Positions 52,179 through 62,009 are shown, counted from the first letter of the stretch. The stretch: 64,000 nt of DNA from Moraxella nonliquefaciens (GCF_001679005.1 NZ_LXTW01000032.1:248001-312000), one strand, 5' to 3'. Made by a program: numbers and translations. Notes: a model not told the origin generated them from the sequence alone.

Positions 52179-52962
52179 CAACTTACCAACCATTAATACT
52201 TTATGGATAGGTTCTAAATTGGGATTAATGGCAAGTGCTTGCCTAAAATCTTTTATAAAACATGGTCATGTTGTTAATTTATATACTTATCAAAATATCA
52301 CGGACATTCCAAAAGGCATAAACATTCTTGATGCAAATGATATAATTGATGAATCAAAAATATTTCGTCATCATAAACGTGGCAGTTATGCTCCATTTTC
52401 AGATGTGTTTCGCTACAATATGTTAAAAGTCATTGATAATGGCATTTATGTTGATTGTGATGTATATTGTTTAAAACCCATGAACATTCCCGAACATGGG
52501 CATTTATTAGGCTATGAAAATCCCAGCATCATAAGCAATGCCATTCTAGCCCTACCCCAAGAAAGTGAACTCCTAGACATATTAATTCATCTGACCAATC
52601 AGCCTTATTTTACACCCGAATGGTATTCTACCTATGATAAAATTCGCTTAAAAATAAAACGCTTGTTTGGTCGTGCAAATACCTTAGGGAAAATGGGATG
52701 GGGAGTTACAGGCCCTAGTGCGGTTACCTATTACACCAAACAACTACAATTAACTCATCTTGTACAAGAAATTGATGTATTATATCCCATACAACATCAT
52801 GAAGTAAAACAAAAACTGTTGGATGAAAAATTAAAAATTTCTGATATTATTAGTCAAAAAAGTATGTGCGTGCATTTATACAACGAAACATTAAGAGGCA
52901 TAGATTTAGATGCCATTGCTGATAAGTGTATTTTATCAAAAATGTTGACCAACGAAATTTGA
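52168..52962 (+). CDS. LOS glycosyltransferase, DxD-type (GT32-like)
   Basis: 264 residues from ATG 52168, with AAAGGAAGC upstream and an 11-base overlap with the previous gene. S-D-V-F-R-Y-N-M-L then G-I-Y-V-D-C-D-V-Y-C-L-K-P is the D-x-D region of glycosphingolipid/capsular sugar-transferring GT32-like enzymes, and G-V-T-G-P-S-A-V lies near 190. Sugar and linkage unknown. AT-rich. Confidence 0.8.
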   Translation: MTNNNLPTINTLWIGSKLGLMASACLKSFIKHGHVVNLYTYQNITDIPKGINILDANDIIDESKIFRHHKRGSYAPFSDVFRYNMLKVIDNGIYVDCDVYCLKPMNIPEHGHLLGYENPSIISNAILALPQESELLDILIHLTNQPYFTPEWYSTYDKIRLKIKRLFGRANTLGKMGWGVTGPSAVTYYTKQLQLTHLVQEIDVLYPIQHHEVKQKLLDEKLKISDIISQKSMCVHLYNETLRGIDLDAIADKCILSKMLTNEI

Positions 52963-52977
52963 TAACAAGGAATGCCC

Positions 52978-53769
52978 ATGAAATCAAAAAATTACGTCAT
53001 TAGCCTAACCACTGCCAGTGATAGACGAGAACACATTCAAAACGAATTTGACAAGCAAAACATCGATTTTGAATTTTTTGATGCAATAACACCCAATCAG
53101 ATTGATGAGTATTGCATAAAGTTTGATTTGACAATTAATAAAACCAATAAACTCTCTGATGCAGAAAAAGCGTGTTTTTTAAGTCATGTTTTTTTATGGC
53201 AAAAAATGATAGATGATGGTTTGGATCATATCTTTGTTTTTGAAGACGATGTTTATTTGGGTAATAATGCTCATGTATTTTTTAGTGACAGAAGTTGGTT
53301 AAAAAATACTGGCATTGACTATTTAAAAACCGAAACTTTTTTACAAGAGCGTAAATTATCCCAAACCGTTATCAATCTACCAGATGATAGAACCGCCCAA
53401 GCATTAGATGAATATCATCTGGGTACAGCAGGTTACATGTTAAGCCAAAAAGGTGCGTTATCATTATTAACGTATATTAAGAGCTTAACCATCAATGATT
53501 ATCTACCCATAGACCAACTGATGTTTGATAACTATATGAATCATCATGATGCTCTGCCCATTTATCAGTTATTGCCTGCTGTGGTCGCCCAAGAGTTTAT
53601 TTTACACCCCACTCAAAATACCATGCCAAGCGACATCAAATCGTCTCGTGATGAGCGAATTAAAAATAAACCTAAACGTCCCTTACCACAAAAGATTAAA
53701 GGCGAATTGGGCAATGTTTGGAAAAAAACATTTGGGAAATTTAGTCGTACTTTGGTGGAGTTTAGATGA
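52978..53769 (+). CDS. Family 25 LOS glycosyltransferase B
   Basis: 263 residues from ATG 52978, chosen because AAGGA lies 6 bases before it. N-Y-V-I-S-L-T-T-A-S-D-R-R at the start, C-F-L-S-H-V-F-L-W and F-V-F-E-D-D-V-Y-L as metal motif, G-T-A-G-Y-M-L-S-Q-K-G-A as acceptor region. Tandem relative of the next gene, with clear residue-by-residue similarity over most of the length. Sugar unknown, likely galactose. Confidence 0.87.
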   Translation: MKSKNYVISLTTASDRREHIQNEFDKQNIDFEFFDAITPNQIDEYCIKFDLTINKTNKLSDAEKACFLSHVFLWQKMIDDGLDHIFVFEDDVYLGNNAHVFFSDRSWLKNTGIDYLKTETFLQERKLSQTVINLPDDRTAQALDEYHLGTAGYMLSQKGALSLLTYIKSLTINDYLPIDQLMFDNYMNHHDALPIYQLLPAVVAQEFILHPTQNTMPSDIKSSRDERIKNKPKRPLPQKIKGELGNVWKKTFGKFSRTLVEFR

Positions 53770-53777
53770 TGAATGTC

Positions 53778-53809
53778 TTAGGTATCAAGAATATTAGGTA
53801 TCAAGAATA
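53778..53809. repeat. 16-bp tandem duplication between glycosyltransferases B and C
   Basis: Two exact copies of TTAGGTATCAAGAATA (53778-53793 and 53794-53809), in the 134-base gap between the tandem genes. Confidence 0.9.
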
Positions 53810-53903
53810 TTTATTGCCATATTTTTAGGTATTTAATATCCACAGCTTGACAAAATGATTAAAATTAGGCAATATACCGCAAATTTAACCATTTGCCAAT
53901 GCC

Positions 53904-54725
53904 ATGCTTAAAAATTATGTCATCAGCCTTACCAATGCACACCAAAGACGTATGCATATCACGCAAGAATTTAGACAAAAAAATATTACTTTTGAGTTTT
54001 TTGATGCCATCACGCCAGAGAAAATTGATGATTTGGCGATTAAATTTGGGTTAGATATTACCAGTGCTAATCTAACAAAAGGAGAATTGGCATGCTTATT
54101 TAGCCACATTAGCCTATGGCAAAAAGCCATTGATGATGATTTGGAGTATATTGGAATCTTTGAGGATGATGTATACTTAGCCAATTCAAGCCAGTCATTT
54201 CTAAATAATACCGACTGGATTCCCAAAGATTGCCATATCATTAAAGTAGAGCTGTTTGAAAAAAGCATTTTATCAAAAGGCCCTCAAATTCCTATCAAAG
54301 ATAGACGCTTGGTTCCTCTTGCTGACATTCATCTTGGAACGGCAGGATATATATTATCCAAAGATGGTGCCATCAGTCTTCTAAAATTTCATCAGCATTA
54401 TGCTAAGCATAACGGTATGATTGCCGTGGATCACCTTATGTTTGAACATTACGTACAGTGTGGCGAATATCATTCCTATCAATTAAATCCCTGTCTGTGC
54501 ATACAAAGTGACAGGCAGACCAGTCAAACTGTTATTTTAAGCCAACTAGAACAAGATCGCCGAAAAAGGCTTGATAAACCACTCAGAGTTGATACTTATA
54601 AAATCAACCCTTATAAAAAAATTTGGAGAGAAATAAAAAGACCATTCTTACAATTTTATCGGTGGATGAAAAAAATCATCAGTATAGATAAAAAAAGAGA
54701 AACCATTTATTTAACACTTGATTAG
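53904..54725 (+). CDS. Family 25 LOS glycosyltransferase C
   Basis: 273 residues. Same family 25 architecture as glycosyltransferase B: N-Y-V-I-S-L-T-N-A-H-Q-R-R, E-F-F-D-A-I-T-P, C-L-F-S-H-I-S-L-W and I-G-I-F-E-D-D-V-Y-L. Its Cys/His-rich acceptor end (C-L-C-I-Q-S-D) and basic C-terminus (W-R-E-I-K-R-P-F) differ from B, so the two may add sugars at different positions. The preceding gap of 134 bases could contain a promoter. Confidence 0.87.
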   Translation: MLKNYVISLTNAHQRRMHITQEFRQKNITFEFFDAITPEKIDDLAIKFGLDITSANLTKGELACLFSHISLWQKAIDDDLEYIGIFEDDVYLANSSQSFLNNTDWIPKDCHIIKVELFEKSILSKGPQIPIKDRRLVPLADIHLGTAGYILSKDGAISLLKFHQHYAKHNGMIAVDHLMFEHYVQCGEYHSYQLNPCLCIQSDRQTSQTVILSQLEQDRRKRLDKPLRVDTYKINPYKKIWREIKRPFLQFYRWMKKIISIDKKRETIYLTLD

Positions 54726-54754
54726 CATTTACTGACTTATTAATGAGATGATAC

Positions 54755-55753
54755 ATGGACATGACATTACAAAAACTCATTCATCAAATTGATACACCCA
54801 CACCAAAAATGATGAATATAAAAAAATGGGAACAAAAACCCTATAAGGCTTTTTATCGTACTTTTGTACCAAAATCCACAAGAATACAACATAAAAAAAA
54901 CGCCAGTTTAGAGCATCAAGCACATTTGGCTCATTGTTTTACTAGACTCATTGAATACTATCAATCAGGTGAATTGGGGCATCTTAAAATCAAACCAAAA
55001 AAGCACCTACCTCACCAAAAAATTATTTGGCAATATTGGGGGCAAGGGATTGATGATAATTTACCCAATATTGTCAAGTTATGCTTTGCTTCTATTGATA
55101 AATATAAAGGCGATAGTACTGTCATTCGCCTTGATGATGATAATATCCATGAATATTTAGATTTACCAGATTTTATTTGGCAAAAACGCCAAAATCCAGA
55201 ATTTAAACACGCCTTTTTTGCTGATTTAATCCGTTTGGCATTATTATATGCTTATGGTGGCATTTGGATTGATGCCACAATTTTATTAACTAATGAAATT
55301 AATGACAATATCAAACATCAAGATTTCTTTATGTTCCAAAGATGCCCAAACGCTTTAAATAAACAATTTTGGCAAAACTTTAACATTGATTATTTTGGTT
55401 GGGATGATGGACATCTTGTTAATGTACTAAATAGTTTTATCGTTGCCAAAAAAAACCATGAACTGATCGGCATATGCTTGGATTTATTATTAAATTTTTG
55501 GAAAAACCAAAGTCATATTACCCATTACTTCTTTTTTCAGATATTATTTGATACATTAATCAAGCATGAATATTCATCATTAAATTGCCAAATTATCGAT
55601 GACACCTTGCCACATTTATTGATTGCAAATATCAACCAGCCTTTTGATGAAATGGTTTATCAAGATATTTTAGGCAAAAGCAACATACATAAACTTAGAT
55701 ATATCAACACCTCAAATCCCTATATAGATAGGATAGCAAATGCCATGTTGTGA
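54755..55753 (+). CDS. Capsular polysaccharide synthesis-type glycosyltransferase (GT32-like)
   Basis: 332 residues. The core I-I-W-Q-Y-W-G-Q-G, A-D-L-I-R-L-A-L-L-Y-A-Y-G-G-I-W-I-D-A-T (the DxD-like metal region) and C-terminal segment match the Caps_synth group, which transfers sugars or sugar phosphates onto surface glycans. An A8 run at 54893-54900 sits in the reading frame. It is the last gene before aroC. Activity unknown. Confidence 0.85.
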   Translation: MDMTLQKLIHQIDTPTPKMMNIKKWEQKPYKAFYRTFVPKSTRIQHKKNASLEHQAHLAHCFTRLIEYYQSGELGHLKIKPKKHLPHQKIIWQYWGQGIDDNLPNIVKLCFASIDKYKGDSTVIRLDDDNIHEYLDLPDFIWQKRQNPEFKHAFFADLIRLALLYAYGGIWIDATILLTNEINDNIKHQDFFMFQRCPNALNKQFWQNFNIDYFGWDDGHLVNVLNSFIVAKKNHELIGICLDLLLNFWKNQSHITHYFFFQILFDTLIKHEYSSLNCQIIDDTLPHLLIANINQPFDEMVYQDILGKSNIHKLRYINTSNPYIDRIANAML

Positions 55754-55801
55754 TAGGATTTGTGATATCATGACTACATCATAATTTTAGTGGAGCAACC
55801 C

Positions 55802-56890
55802 ATGTCAGGCAATACAATAGGACAACTTTTTAGCGTAACTACCTGTGGCGAGTCGCATGGTGTTGGACTCATGGCGATTGTAGATGGTGTACCGCCCAAT
55901 TTACCACTTTGCAAGGCGGATTTGCAAGCCGAGCTTGACCGCCGTAAACCTGGGACGTCCAAATTTACCACTCAGCGTAAAGAAGATGATGTGGTGGAGA
56001 TTATCTCTGGGGTGTTTGAGGGGCGTACCACAGGCACGCCCATTGGGTTACTCATTTACAACACTGACCAAAAATCCAAAGACTATGGCAATATCGCCAC
56101 AACCTTTCGCCCCAATCATGCTGACTACACCTACACGATGAAATACGGCTTTCGGGATTATCGTGGTGGTGGGCGTTCCTCCGCTCGTGAAACCGCCATG
56201 CGTGTGGCGGCAGGAGCGATTGCCAAAAAATATCTCAAAGAACGCTTAGGCATTATCATTCGTGGACATGTTACCCAAATTGGCACTGAAAAAGCAGAAA
56301 AGTTGGATTGGGACATTGTGAATAAAAATCCGTTTTTTTGTGGAGACATTGACGCTGTGCCACGCTTTGAAGCCTTGGTCAACTCCTTGCGTGAACAAGG
56401 AACCAGCTGTGGGGCAAGATTAGAGATTTTTGCCGAGAATGTCCCTGTGGGCTTGGGTGAGCCCATTTTTGACCGTCTGGATGCTGATATTGCCCATGCG
56501 ATGATGTCCATCAATGCAGTCAAAGGTGTGGAAATTGGCGATGGCTTTGCTGTTGCTGAACAATTTGGACACGACAGTCAAGATGAACTGACCCCCAACG
56601 GCTTTTGTGCCAATCATGCAGGAGGTATTTTGGGTGGGATTAGCAGTGGGCAGACCATTCGTGTTGCCATCGCTCTAAAACCAACTGCCAGCATCACCAC
56701 CTCAGGCAAAAGCATCAATTTGGACAGGCAAGCCACGGACGTGATGACCAAAGGTCGCCATGACCCTTGTGTGGGCGTGCGAGCAACCCCAATTGCTGAG
56801 GCCATGCTTGCCATTGTTCTGCTTGACCATTATCTGCGTCATCGTGGGCAAAATGCTGATGTGGTACAGCCATTTAAACCCATTGACTAA
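55802..56890 (+). CDS. aroC: Chorismate synthase
   Basis: 362 residues from ATG 55802 (GTGGAGC upstream). Makes chorismate from EPSP using reduced FMN, the last common step to aromatic amino acids. Signature motifs: C-G-E-S-H-G near residue 17, G-R-S-S-A-R-E-T and the conserved C-terminal R-H-D-P-C. It lies after the LOS cluster on the same strand, probably by chance. Confidence 0.97.
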   Translation: MSGNTIGQLFSVTTCGESHGVGLMAIVDGVPPNLPLCKADLQAELDRRKPGTSKFTTQRKEDDVVEIISGVFEGRTTGTPIGLLIYNTDQKSKDYGNIATTFRPNHADYTYTMKYGFRDYRGGGRSSARETAMRVAAGAIAKKYLKERLGIIIRGHVTQIGTEKAEKLDWDIVNKNPFFCGDIDAVPRFEALVNSLREQGTSCGARLEIFAENVPVGLGEPIFDRLDADIAHAMMSINAVKGVEIGDGFAVAEQFGHDSQDELTPNGFCANHAGGILGGISSGQTIRVAIALKPTASITTSGKSINLDRQATDVMTKGRHDPCVGVRATPIAEAMLAIVLLDHYLRHRGQNADVVQPFKPID

Positions 56891-56916
56891 ACCCATTGAG
56901 TGGTGGTCATGGCTTT

Positions 56917-58008
56917 TTAAGTCTTTACCTTATCCACGTATTTTTTAAACTCATCACGATATTCTAAAAGCTCATCAGAGGTGATGGCAAAAATACCGCT
57001 GTCGCCTTTTTCAAAGGTGAGCCAATCAAACTGAATTTCAGGATAGGATTGACGCAATGCCCATTCACTGCCCCCCACTTCACACACCAAAAGCCCATCT
57101 TTTGTCAGATAATCAGGGGCGTGATACAAAATTTGGTGCACCAAATCCAAACCATCTTGCCCTGCCGCCAAGGCATGCTCTGGCTCATACAAGAACTCTG
57201 GCGACAGCTCTGCCATGACTGCTGCATCCACATAAGGCGGATTGGTTACGATAAGCTCATACTGATTTTGGGCAGGGATTTTAGCAAATAGGTCGCTTTC
57301 AATCAAATTAACCTGATGGGTTAATCCATGATGTTCCAGATTTGTCCACGCCACTTCTAGGGCATCTTTATCAATGTCCGCTCCGTCCACATTGGCATCA
57401 GTAAATGCCACTGCCAAAGCAATGGCGATACAGCCTGACCCTGTACAAAGGTCTAAAATTCTCTCAGGCGGGGCAAGTTGCAACTCTTGTAAACCATGGG
57501 CAAAAAAGTCGGCTTTATTGGCATCATCGACGTCAAAATATGGATAAAATTTTTGGTTGATGAGCTCGGCAATGGACGAACGTGGAATTAGTACACGCTC
57601 ATCCACATAAAATGGCAAATTACAAAAATATGCTAAGTTAATAAGGTATGACAAGGGTTTACGCTGAACAATACGTTCAGACAGCAGGTCAAGTACCGCC
57701 TGTTTTTCACTGTCAGTCAAACGACAATCCAAAATCTCAGGATTTGCCCCCCAGTCTAGGTTTAGCGTGTGCAGAACAATGGCAGCACTTTCGGCAAATT
57801 CATCAGTCGTCCCCTGTGCCACAACCACATCATATTCACGCAGTTTGCTCACACAAAAACGGATAAAATCACGAATGGTACGTAAATTACGCTCTGCTTC
57901 ATCAAGCTTAATTTGTAATTCATGAATTTGGGTAGGGCTTAATTTACCATCTTCTAAATCATCCAAATTGTCAAATTCTTGCTCATCACTAAACTGGGTA
58001 TTTGGCAT
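56917..58008 (-). CDS. prmB: 50S ribosomal protein L3 glutamine methyltransferase
   Basis: 363 residues against about 310 in E. coli. It methylates a glutamine of ribosomal protein L3. S-adenosylmethionine motif I-L-D-L-C-T-G-S-G-C-I-A and the family N-P-P-Y motif (T-N-P-P-Y-V-D) are present, with L-I-P-R-S upstream of them as usual for PrmB (rather than the release-factor enzyme PrmC). The first 50 residues (D-E-Q-E-F-D-N-L-D-D-L-E-D) are an acidic extra segment. Confidence 0.9.
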   Translation of the reverse strand: MPNTQFSDEQEFDNLDDLEDGKLSPTQIHELQIKLDEAERNLRTIRDFIRFCVSKLREYDVVVAQGTTDEFAESAAIVLHTLNLDWGANPEILDCRLTDSEKQAVLDLLSERIVQRKPLSYLINLAYFCNLPFYVDERVLIPRSSIAELINQKFYPYFDVDDANKADFFAHGLQELQLAPPERILDLCTGSGCIAIALAVAFTDANVDGADIDKDALEVAWTNLEHHGLTHQVNLIESDLFAKIPAQNQYELIVTNPPYVDAAVMAELSPEFLYEPEHALAAGQDGLDLVHQILYHAPDYLTKDGLLVCEVGGSEWALRQSYPEIQFDWLTFEKGDSGIFAITSDELLEYRDEFKKYVDKVKT

Positions 58009-58068
58009 GACACTCTCTTAATTCTTAATTAATAAAAACGCCATTATAAAGAAAAATCGTCAATTTTT

Positions 58069-58117
58069 AAACCATTTTTTAAAAACACTCATCAAATTTT
58101 GTGTTAAAAAATGGTTT
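58069..58117. repeat. 14-bp perfect inverted repeat between prmB and roxA
   Basis: AAACCATTTTTTAA (58069-58082) and TTAAAAAATGGTTT (58104-58117), 21-base loop. It lies between divergent genes, so it is not a normal terminator; it could be an operator or a leader hairpin. Confidence 0.75.
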
Positions 58118-58181
58118 TTTTGGGGAAAAATTGATAAAATAGTTAAAATTTATCTTGATGATTCATACAAAAGAGCCAACC

Positions 58182-59327
58182 ATGACCAACAAATTACCCT
58201 TTTGCCTGCCTGCCAATATGACCCCTGAGATTTTTTTGGCAGAATATTGGCAGAAAAAACCTCTGCTCATCAAAAATGGCTTGCCTGCTTTGGTGGGCAT
58301 GTTTGAACCAACAGATGTGCTTGATTTGGCAACAGAAGATGGTGTTTTGGCTCGTCTGATTACCCAAAAAGATGACAACCCTAACCAATGGACACTCAAA
58401 AATTCACCTCTGAGCGAAGATGATTTACAAAATACCCCACAACTGTGGACGATATTGGTACAAAACCTAGAACAATGGTCGCCTGAACTGGGTGAGATGT
58501 GGCAGGCCTTTGATTTTATTCCAAAATGGCAACAAGATGATATCATGGTATCGGTCGCTTCGGCGGGCGGTTCGGTTGGAGCACATTATGATGAATATGA
58601 TGTGTTTTTAGCACAGGGCTATGGCACACGTCGCTGGTCGCTTGGTAAAATGTGTCATGATGACACGCCATTTATCAAAGCTCAGCCCATCCGCTTGCTT
58701 GATGATATGGGGCAGATTATTTTTGATGAAATCCTAGAAGCTGGGGATGTGCTGTATGTACCGCCACGCCTTAGCCATCATGGGGTTGCCCAAGATGATT
58801 GCTTGACATTTTCATTTGGTTTTCGCCGCCCTAATATGGTGCAAATTTTAGATGAGATGGCAGACGTTGCCACAGGTGAACACACTCTATTCTCTCCGCT
58901 TGTTCTACCCCAAACCTTGCAAAATAATGCTTATCAGCTGACAGATGACAGCATCCATGCCATAAAAAATGAACTTATCAGCCTGATTAACTCTGATAAA
59001 GGCAATGCCATATTAACCCAAGCGGTCAGTGAGTTGGTCAGTAAACGCCAATATGACCTGATTGCCTTTGATGATGAGCTTAGCCCCAATGAGTTAAGTA
59101 AACGCTTGCAACATGGTGAATGCTTGATGATAAACCCCGCCTGCCGATTTGTCCAACAAAATGGCAACTGGTATATCAATGGCGAGTGTATTTGCTTTAA
59201 TAACAAAGAGTTGGCACTCATTCATCGTTTTACCAATAACGAGGTCATCGGATTTGATGAATTAGATGATGAATTATTGGTAAGTGGTGCAAATTGGCTA
59301 AATGATAATTGGCTGATTTTGATTTGA
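58182..59327 (+). CDS. roxA: Ribosomal protein uL16 arginine hydroxylase RoxA (YcfD-like)
   Basis: 381 residues from ATG 58182. JmjC-type 2-oxoglutarate- and iron-dependent oxygenase. N-terminus matches ycfD (F-L-A-E-Y-W-Q-K-K-P-L-L-I-K-N), iron ligands H-Y-D (about residue 132) and S-H-H-G-V-A, followed by the winged-helix C-terminal domain. In E. coli it hydroxylates an arginine of ribosomal protein L16. It lies divergently from prmB, which also modifies a ribosomal protein. Confidence 0.92.
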   Translation: MTNKLPFCLPANMTPEIFLAEYWQKKPLLIKNGLPALVGMFEPTDVLDLATEDGVLARLITQKDDNPNQWTLKNSPLSEDDLQNTPQLWTILVQNLEQWSPELGEMWQAFDFIPKWQQDDIMVSVASAGGSVGAHYDEYDVFLAQGYGTRRWSLGKMCHDDTPFIKAQPIRLLDDMGQIIFDEILEAGDVLYVPPRLSHHGVAQDDCLTFSFGFRRPNMVQILDEMADVATGEHTLFSPLVLPQTLQNNAYQLTDDSIHAIKNELISLINSDKGNAILTQAVSELVSKRQYDLIAFDDELSPNELSKRLQHGECLMINPACRFVQQNGNWYINGECICFNNKELALIHRFTNNEVIGFDELDDELLVSGANWLNDNWLILI

Positions 59328-59433
59328 TAACTGACCAACATGTATTTAGCAAATCATAAAGAACATGGCAAAAATTGGCATTTTCTGCTATAATCGCCAT
59401 CACTTTAATCACCCAACATCCCAAAGCATCGCA

Positions 59434-60804
59434 ATGACCGACAAAAAACCCCTAGATACCGTAAAAACCTCCACACTCTCTCGCCAACTAAGCATTGCCA
59501 AAACTTCCCTAAATATCGGTAAAAACTGGGCAAAAAGTGGCGTTGTGGGGCTTTTTTTATCCAAAGAACAACGAGAAATCCAAAAGCACACGCTCATGCA
59601 AGAACAGGCGGATTATTTGGTTGCAGAGCTTGGTAAATTAAAGGGGTCGGTTGTCAAAGTTGGGCAAATGCTGGCTCTGTACGGCGAACATATGCTCCCT
59701 CGTGAAGTTGTCAATGCCTTGCACACCCTAGATGCCCAAACCTCTCCACTGGCATGGCACATCATCCATCAGACGATACGAGCAGAGCTTGGCGAGCGTA
59801 TTGATGACTTTAACATTGAACGGACACCCATTGGCACAGCAAGCCTTGCACAGGTTCATAAAGCCACACACAAACATTCAGGACAAGAGGTTGTCCTAAA
59901 AGTTCAATACCCCAATGTCGCCCAAGCCATTGATTCGGATTTGTCATTATTTAAGCATTTATTAAAAGTCACCAATGCCGTCCCACAAACCAAAGCCCTG
60001 GATGATTGGTTTGGCGAGATTCGTGAATTGTTATATCGGGAGGTAGATTATGTCATGGAAGCCAACACCACCAAACGATTTGCCAGTTATCTAAATGACG
60101 ATGACCGTTATGTCGTGCCAACCATTTATGACAACTATTCCACACCGAGCCTTATTTGTATGAGTTATGAATCAGGTGTTCATTTAAACAACCCTGCCTT
60201 AGACTCATTAAACCAAACACGCCGCAATCATTTGGGACAAGCTGCCATTGATATTGTCATACGAGAAATTTTTGAATGGGGCGAGATGCAAACCGATCCC
60301 AATTTTGGTAATTATTTGGTCAGAATTGATGACAAGACCCAAAAGGACAAATTGGTCTTATTAGATTTTGGAGCAATCAAACAATTTGATGATAAGTTAC
60401 TCACCATTGCCAAAAATCTGCTCATCGCAGGTCATCATCAAGACAAAATGATGATGAAACACGCCATGACAGGCTATGATTTTTTTGATAAATTAACAGG
60501 CAAACCCCAAGATGACGTGGCAGATGTACTGCTCATGGCGTGCGAACCATTTGCCAAAAGCGATAAAGTAGATGGCAAGTATTTGGATGATGATAAATAC
60601 ATATGGGCAAAAAGTAACTTATATCAACGTGTCATGAACACTGCCAAATCAGGCATGCAGTCGCTAGAATTTAGCCTACCGCCCAAAGAGCTGATGTTCA
60701 TCAGTCGCAAATTTATTGGGGCATATGCCCTGCTCTCGGCACTGGACAGTCGCACAGATTCTAATGAGCTGGTCAAACCTTATATCGCAAAAACCGCCCA
60801 ATAA
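59434..60804 (+). CDS. ABC1/UbiB family atypical kinase
   Basis: 456 residues from ATG 59434. The family hallmarks are present: K-V-G-Q (KxGQ motif, about residue 78) and the alanine-rich loop P-I-G-T-A-S-L-A-Q-V-H, the invariant lysine in V-V-L-K-V-Q-Y-P, and T-D-P-N-F-G-N-Y with the D-F-G motif in L-L-D-F-G-A. UbiB proteins are needed for ubiquinone synthesis; others of this family act in lipid or isoprenoid metabolism. I do not call it ubiB because the usual ubiE-ubiJ-ubiB neighbours are absent. Confidence 0.88.
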   Translation: MTDKKPLDTVKTSTLSRQLSIAKTSLNIGKNWAKSGVVGLFLSKEQREIQKHTLMQEQADYLVAELGKLKGSVVKVGQMLALYGEHMLPREVVNALHTLDAQTSPLAWHIIHQTIRAELGERIDDFNIERTPIGTASLAQVHKATHKHSGQEVVLKVQYPNVAQAIDSDLSLFKHLLKVTNAVPQTKALDDWFGEIRELLYREVDYVMEANTTKRFASYLNDDDRYVVPTIYDNYSTPSLICMSYESGVHLNNPALDSLNQTRRNHLGQAAIDIVIREIFEWGEMQTDPNFGNYLVRIDDKTQKDKLVLLDFGAIKQFDDKLLTIAKNLLIAGHHQDKMMMKHAMTGYDFFDKLTGKPQDDVADVLLMACEPFAKSDKVDGKYLDDDKYIWAKSNLYQRVMNTAKSGMQSLEFSLPPKELMFISRKFIGAYALLSALDSRTDSNELVKPYIAKTAQ

Positions 60805-60855
60805 AAAACACCCAATGATGAGCGTTTTTGTGTTTATCCTTTTATGTAATACAGG

Positions 60856-61743
60856 TCATACAACACTGGCAAAATACTTCACCAAAACATCCAAACAACG
60901 TTGCACTTTGATGGGATAAAATTCTTTGTTCGGCAGCCTTGCCATCAGTGCCAAAGGCGGTAATTCATGCCCCATCAGTACACAAGAAAGTTTACCACTT
61001 TGGATAAATGGCTTAGCATCCAAGGCATTAATCCGAATGATGCCATGGTGCGACATGGCAAGGTCTAAGGCGATTTTAGCACTGTTGGTAGAAAGACGGC
61101 TACGTATGGCAATCGTCTCACCTGTGGTAAAGGTTATCGCATGATTGTCATCTAACAAAATAAAATCGTGCTTGGACAAATCAGCAATGTTTTGAATGGG
61201 CGTATGTCTGTCTAAGTAACCATCCGATGCCAATAACAGCTGTGGCACATGAGCCAACAAAATATCACTCTTACCATGTTCCCCCACCTGCCCAACATCA
61301 ACAAAATCCACACAGATATCCACACGGTCATAAGTCAAATCAAGCTGTTCACCACCCAATATAAAGTTAAGCGACAGCGATTGATGTTGTGCCAACCAAT
61401 CTGACAAGGCAGGCACGAGATGAGAATAAGCCAGCTGTGGTGTGGTTTTTATGTTTAGGTTACCCATGATTTCATCACGAAAACAGCTCACCTGATGCCA
61501 ACCCATCTGGGCTGCTGCCACCATTTGCATGGCTGATTGATGAAACAACTCACCCACCTCGGTCAGACTGACTTTACGTGTTGAGCGTTGTAATAGTACC
61601 GCTCCGAGTTCATTTTCCAATGAGCGAATCTGCTGGCTGACCGCACTTGTGGTGATGCCAAGTTCTTTGGCAGCACCGCTAAATGAACCGTGTCTGACCA
61701 CTGCTACAAAAACCGCCATCGCTCGCAAATTATCTAGTATCAT
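60856..61743 (-). CDS. LysR-family transcriptional regulator
   Basis: 295 residues. N-terminal winged helix-turn-helix (M-A-V-F-V-A-V-V-R-H-G-S-F-S-G-A-A, then T-T-S-A-V-S-Q-Q-I-R-S-L-E) and a substrate-binding-like domain. It is convergent with the ABC1 kinase gene and lies on the same strand as the lysine-exporter gene upstream, 266 bases away. The target and inducer are unknown; regulation of the exporter is possible but not shown. Confidence 0.93.
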   Translation of the reverse strand: MILDNLRAMAVFVAVVRHGSFSGAAKELGITTSAVSQQIRSLENELGAVLLQRSTRKVSLTEVGELFHQSAMQMVAAAQMGWHQVSCFRDEIMGNLNIKTTPQLAYSHLVPALSDWLAQHQSLSLNFILGGEQLDLTYDRVDICVDFVDVGQVGEHGKSDILLAHVPQLLLASDGYLDRHTPIQNIADLSKHDFILLDDNHAITFTTGETIAIRSRLSTNSAKIALDLAMSHHGIIRINALDAKPFIQSGKLSCVLMGHELPPLALMARLPNKEFYPIKVQRCLDVLVKYFASVV

Positions 61744-62009
61744 ATCTGGCCCCCATTCACCGATTTGCTCAGATTATATTCACATTATTATTCGTCTGAC
61801 AAACCTGTAAAACAAGGGCAAAGCCTAATGTTTCATCAGACCCATTAGCAACCTTTGCAAGCACCTTTTTATATTTAACTTTTCAAAAGCAAAATAATAA
61901 GCTGGCAAGCTGGCAAGCATTATAACAAGAAACTTTTTATAAATCAATATCTTCCATAAAATAACTTTCATATTTTTATGATATTTTTGATGGCATTAAG
62001 TTCATTGGA
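61744..62009. other. Intergenic region between the LysO gene and the LysR gene
   Basis: 266 bases of AT-rich sequence, including a partial 8-bp tandem repeat (AAGCTGGC about 2.5 copies near 61899-61919). No gene seen; the LysR promoter would lie here, none called. Confidence 0.4.
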
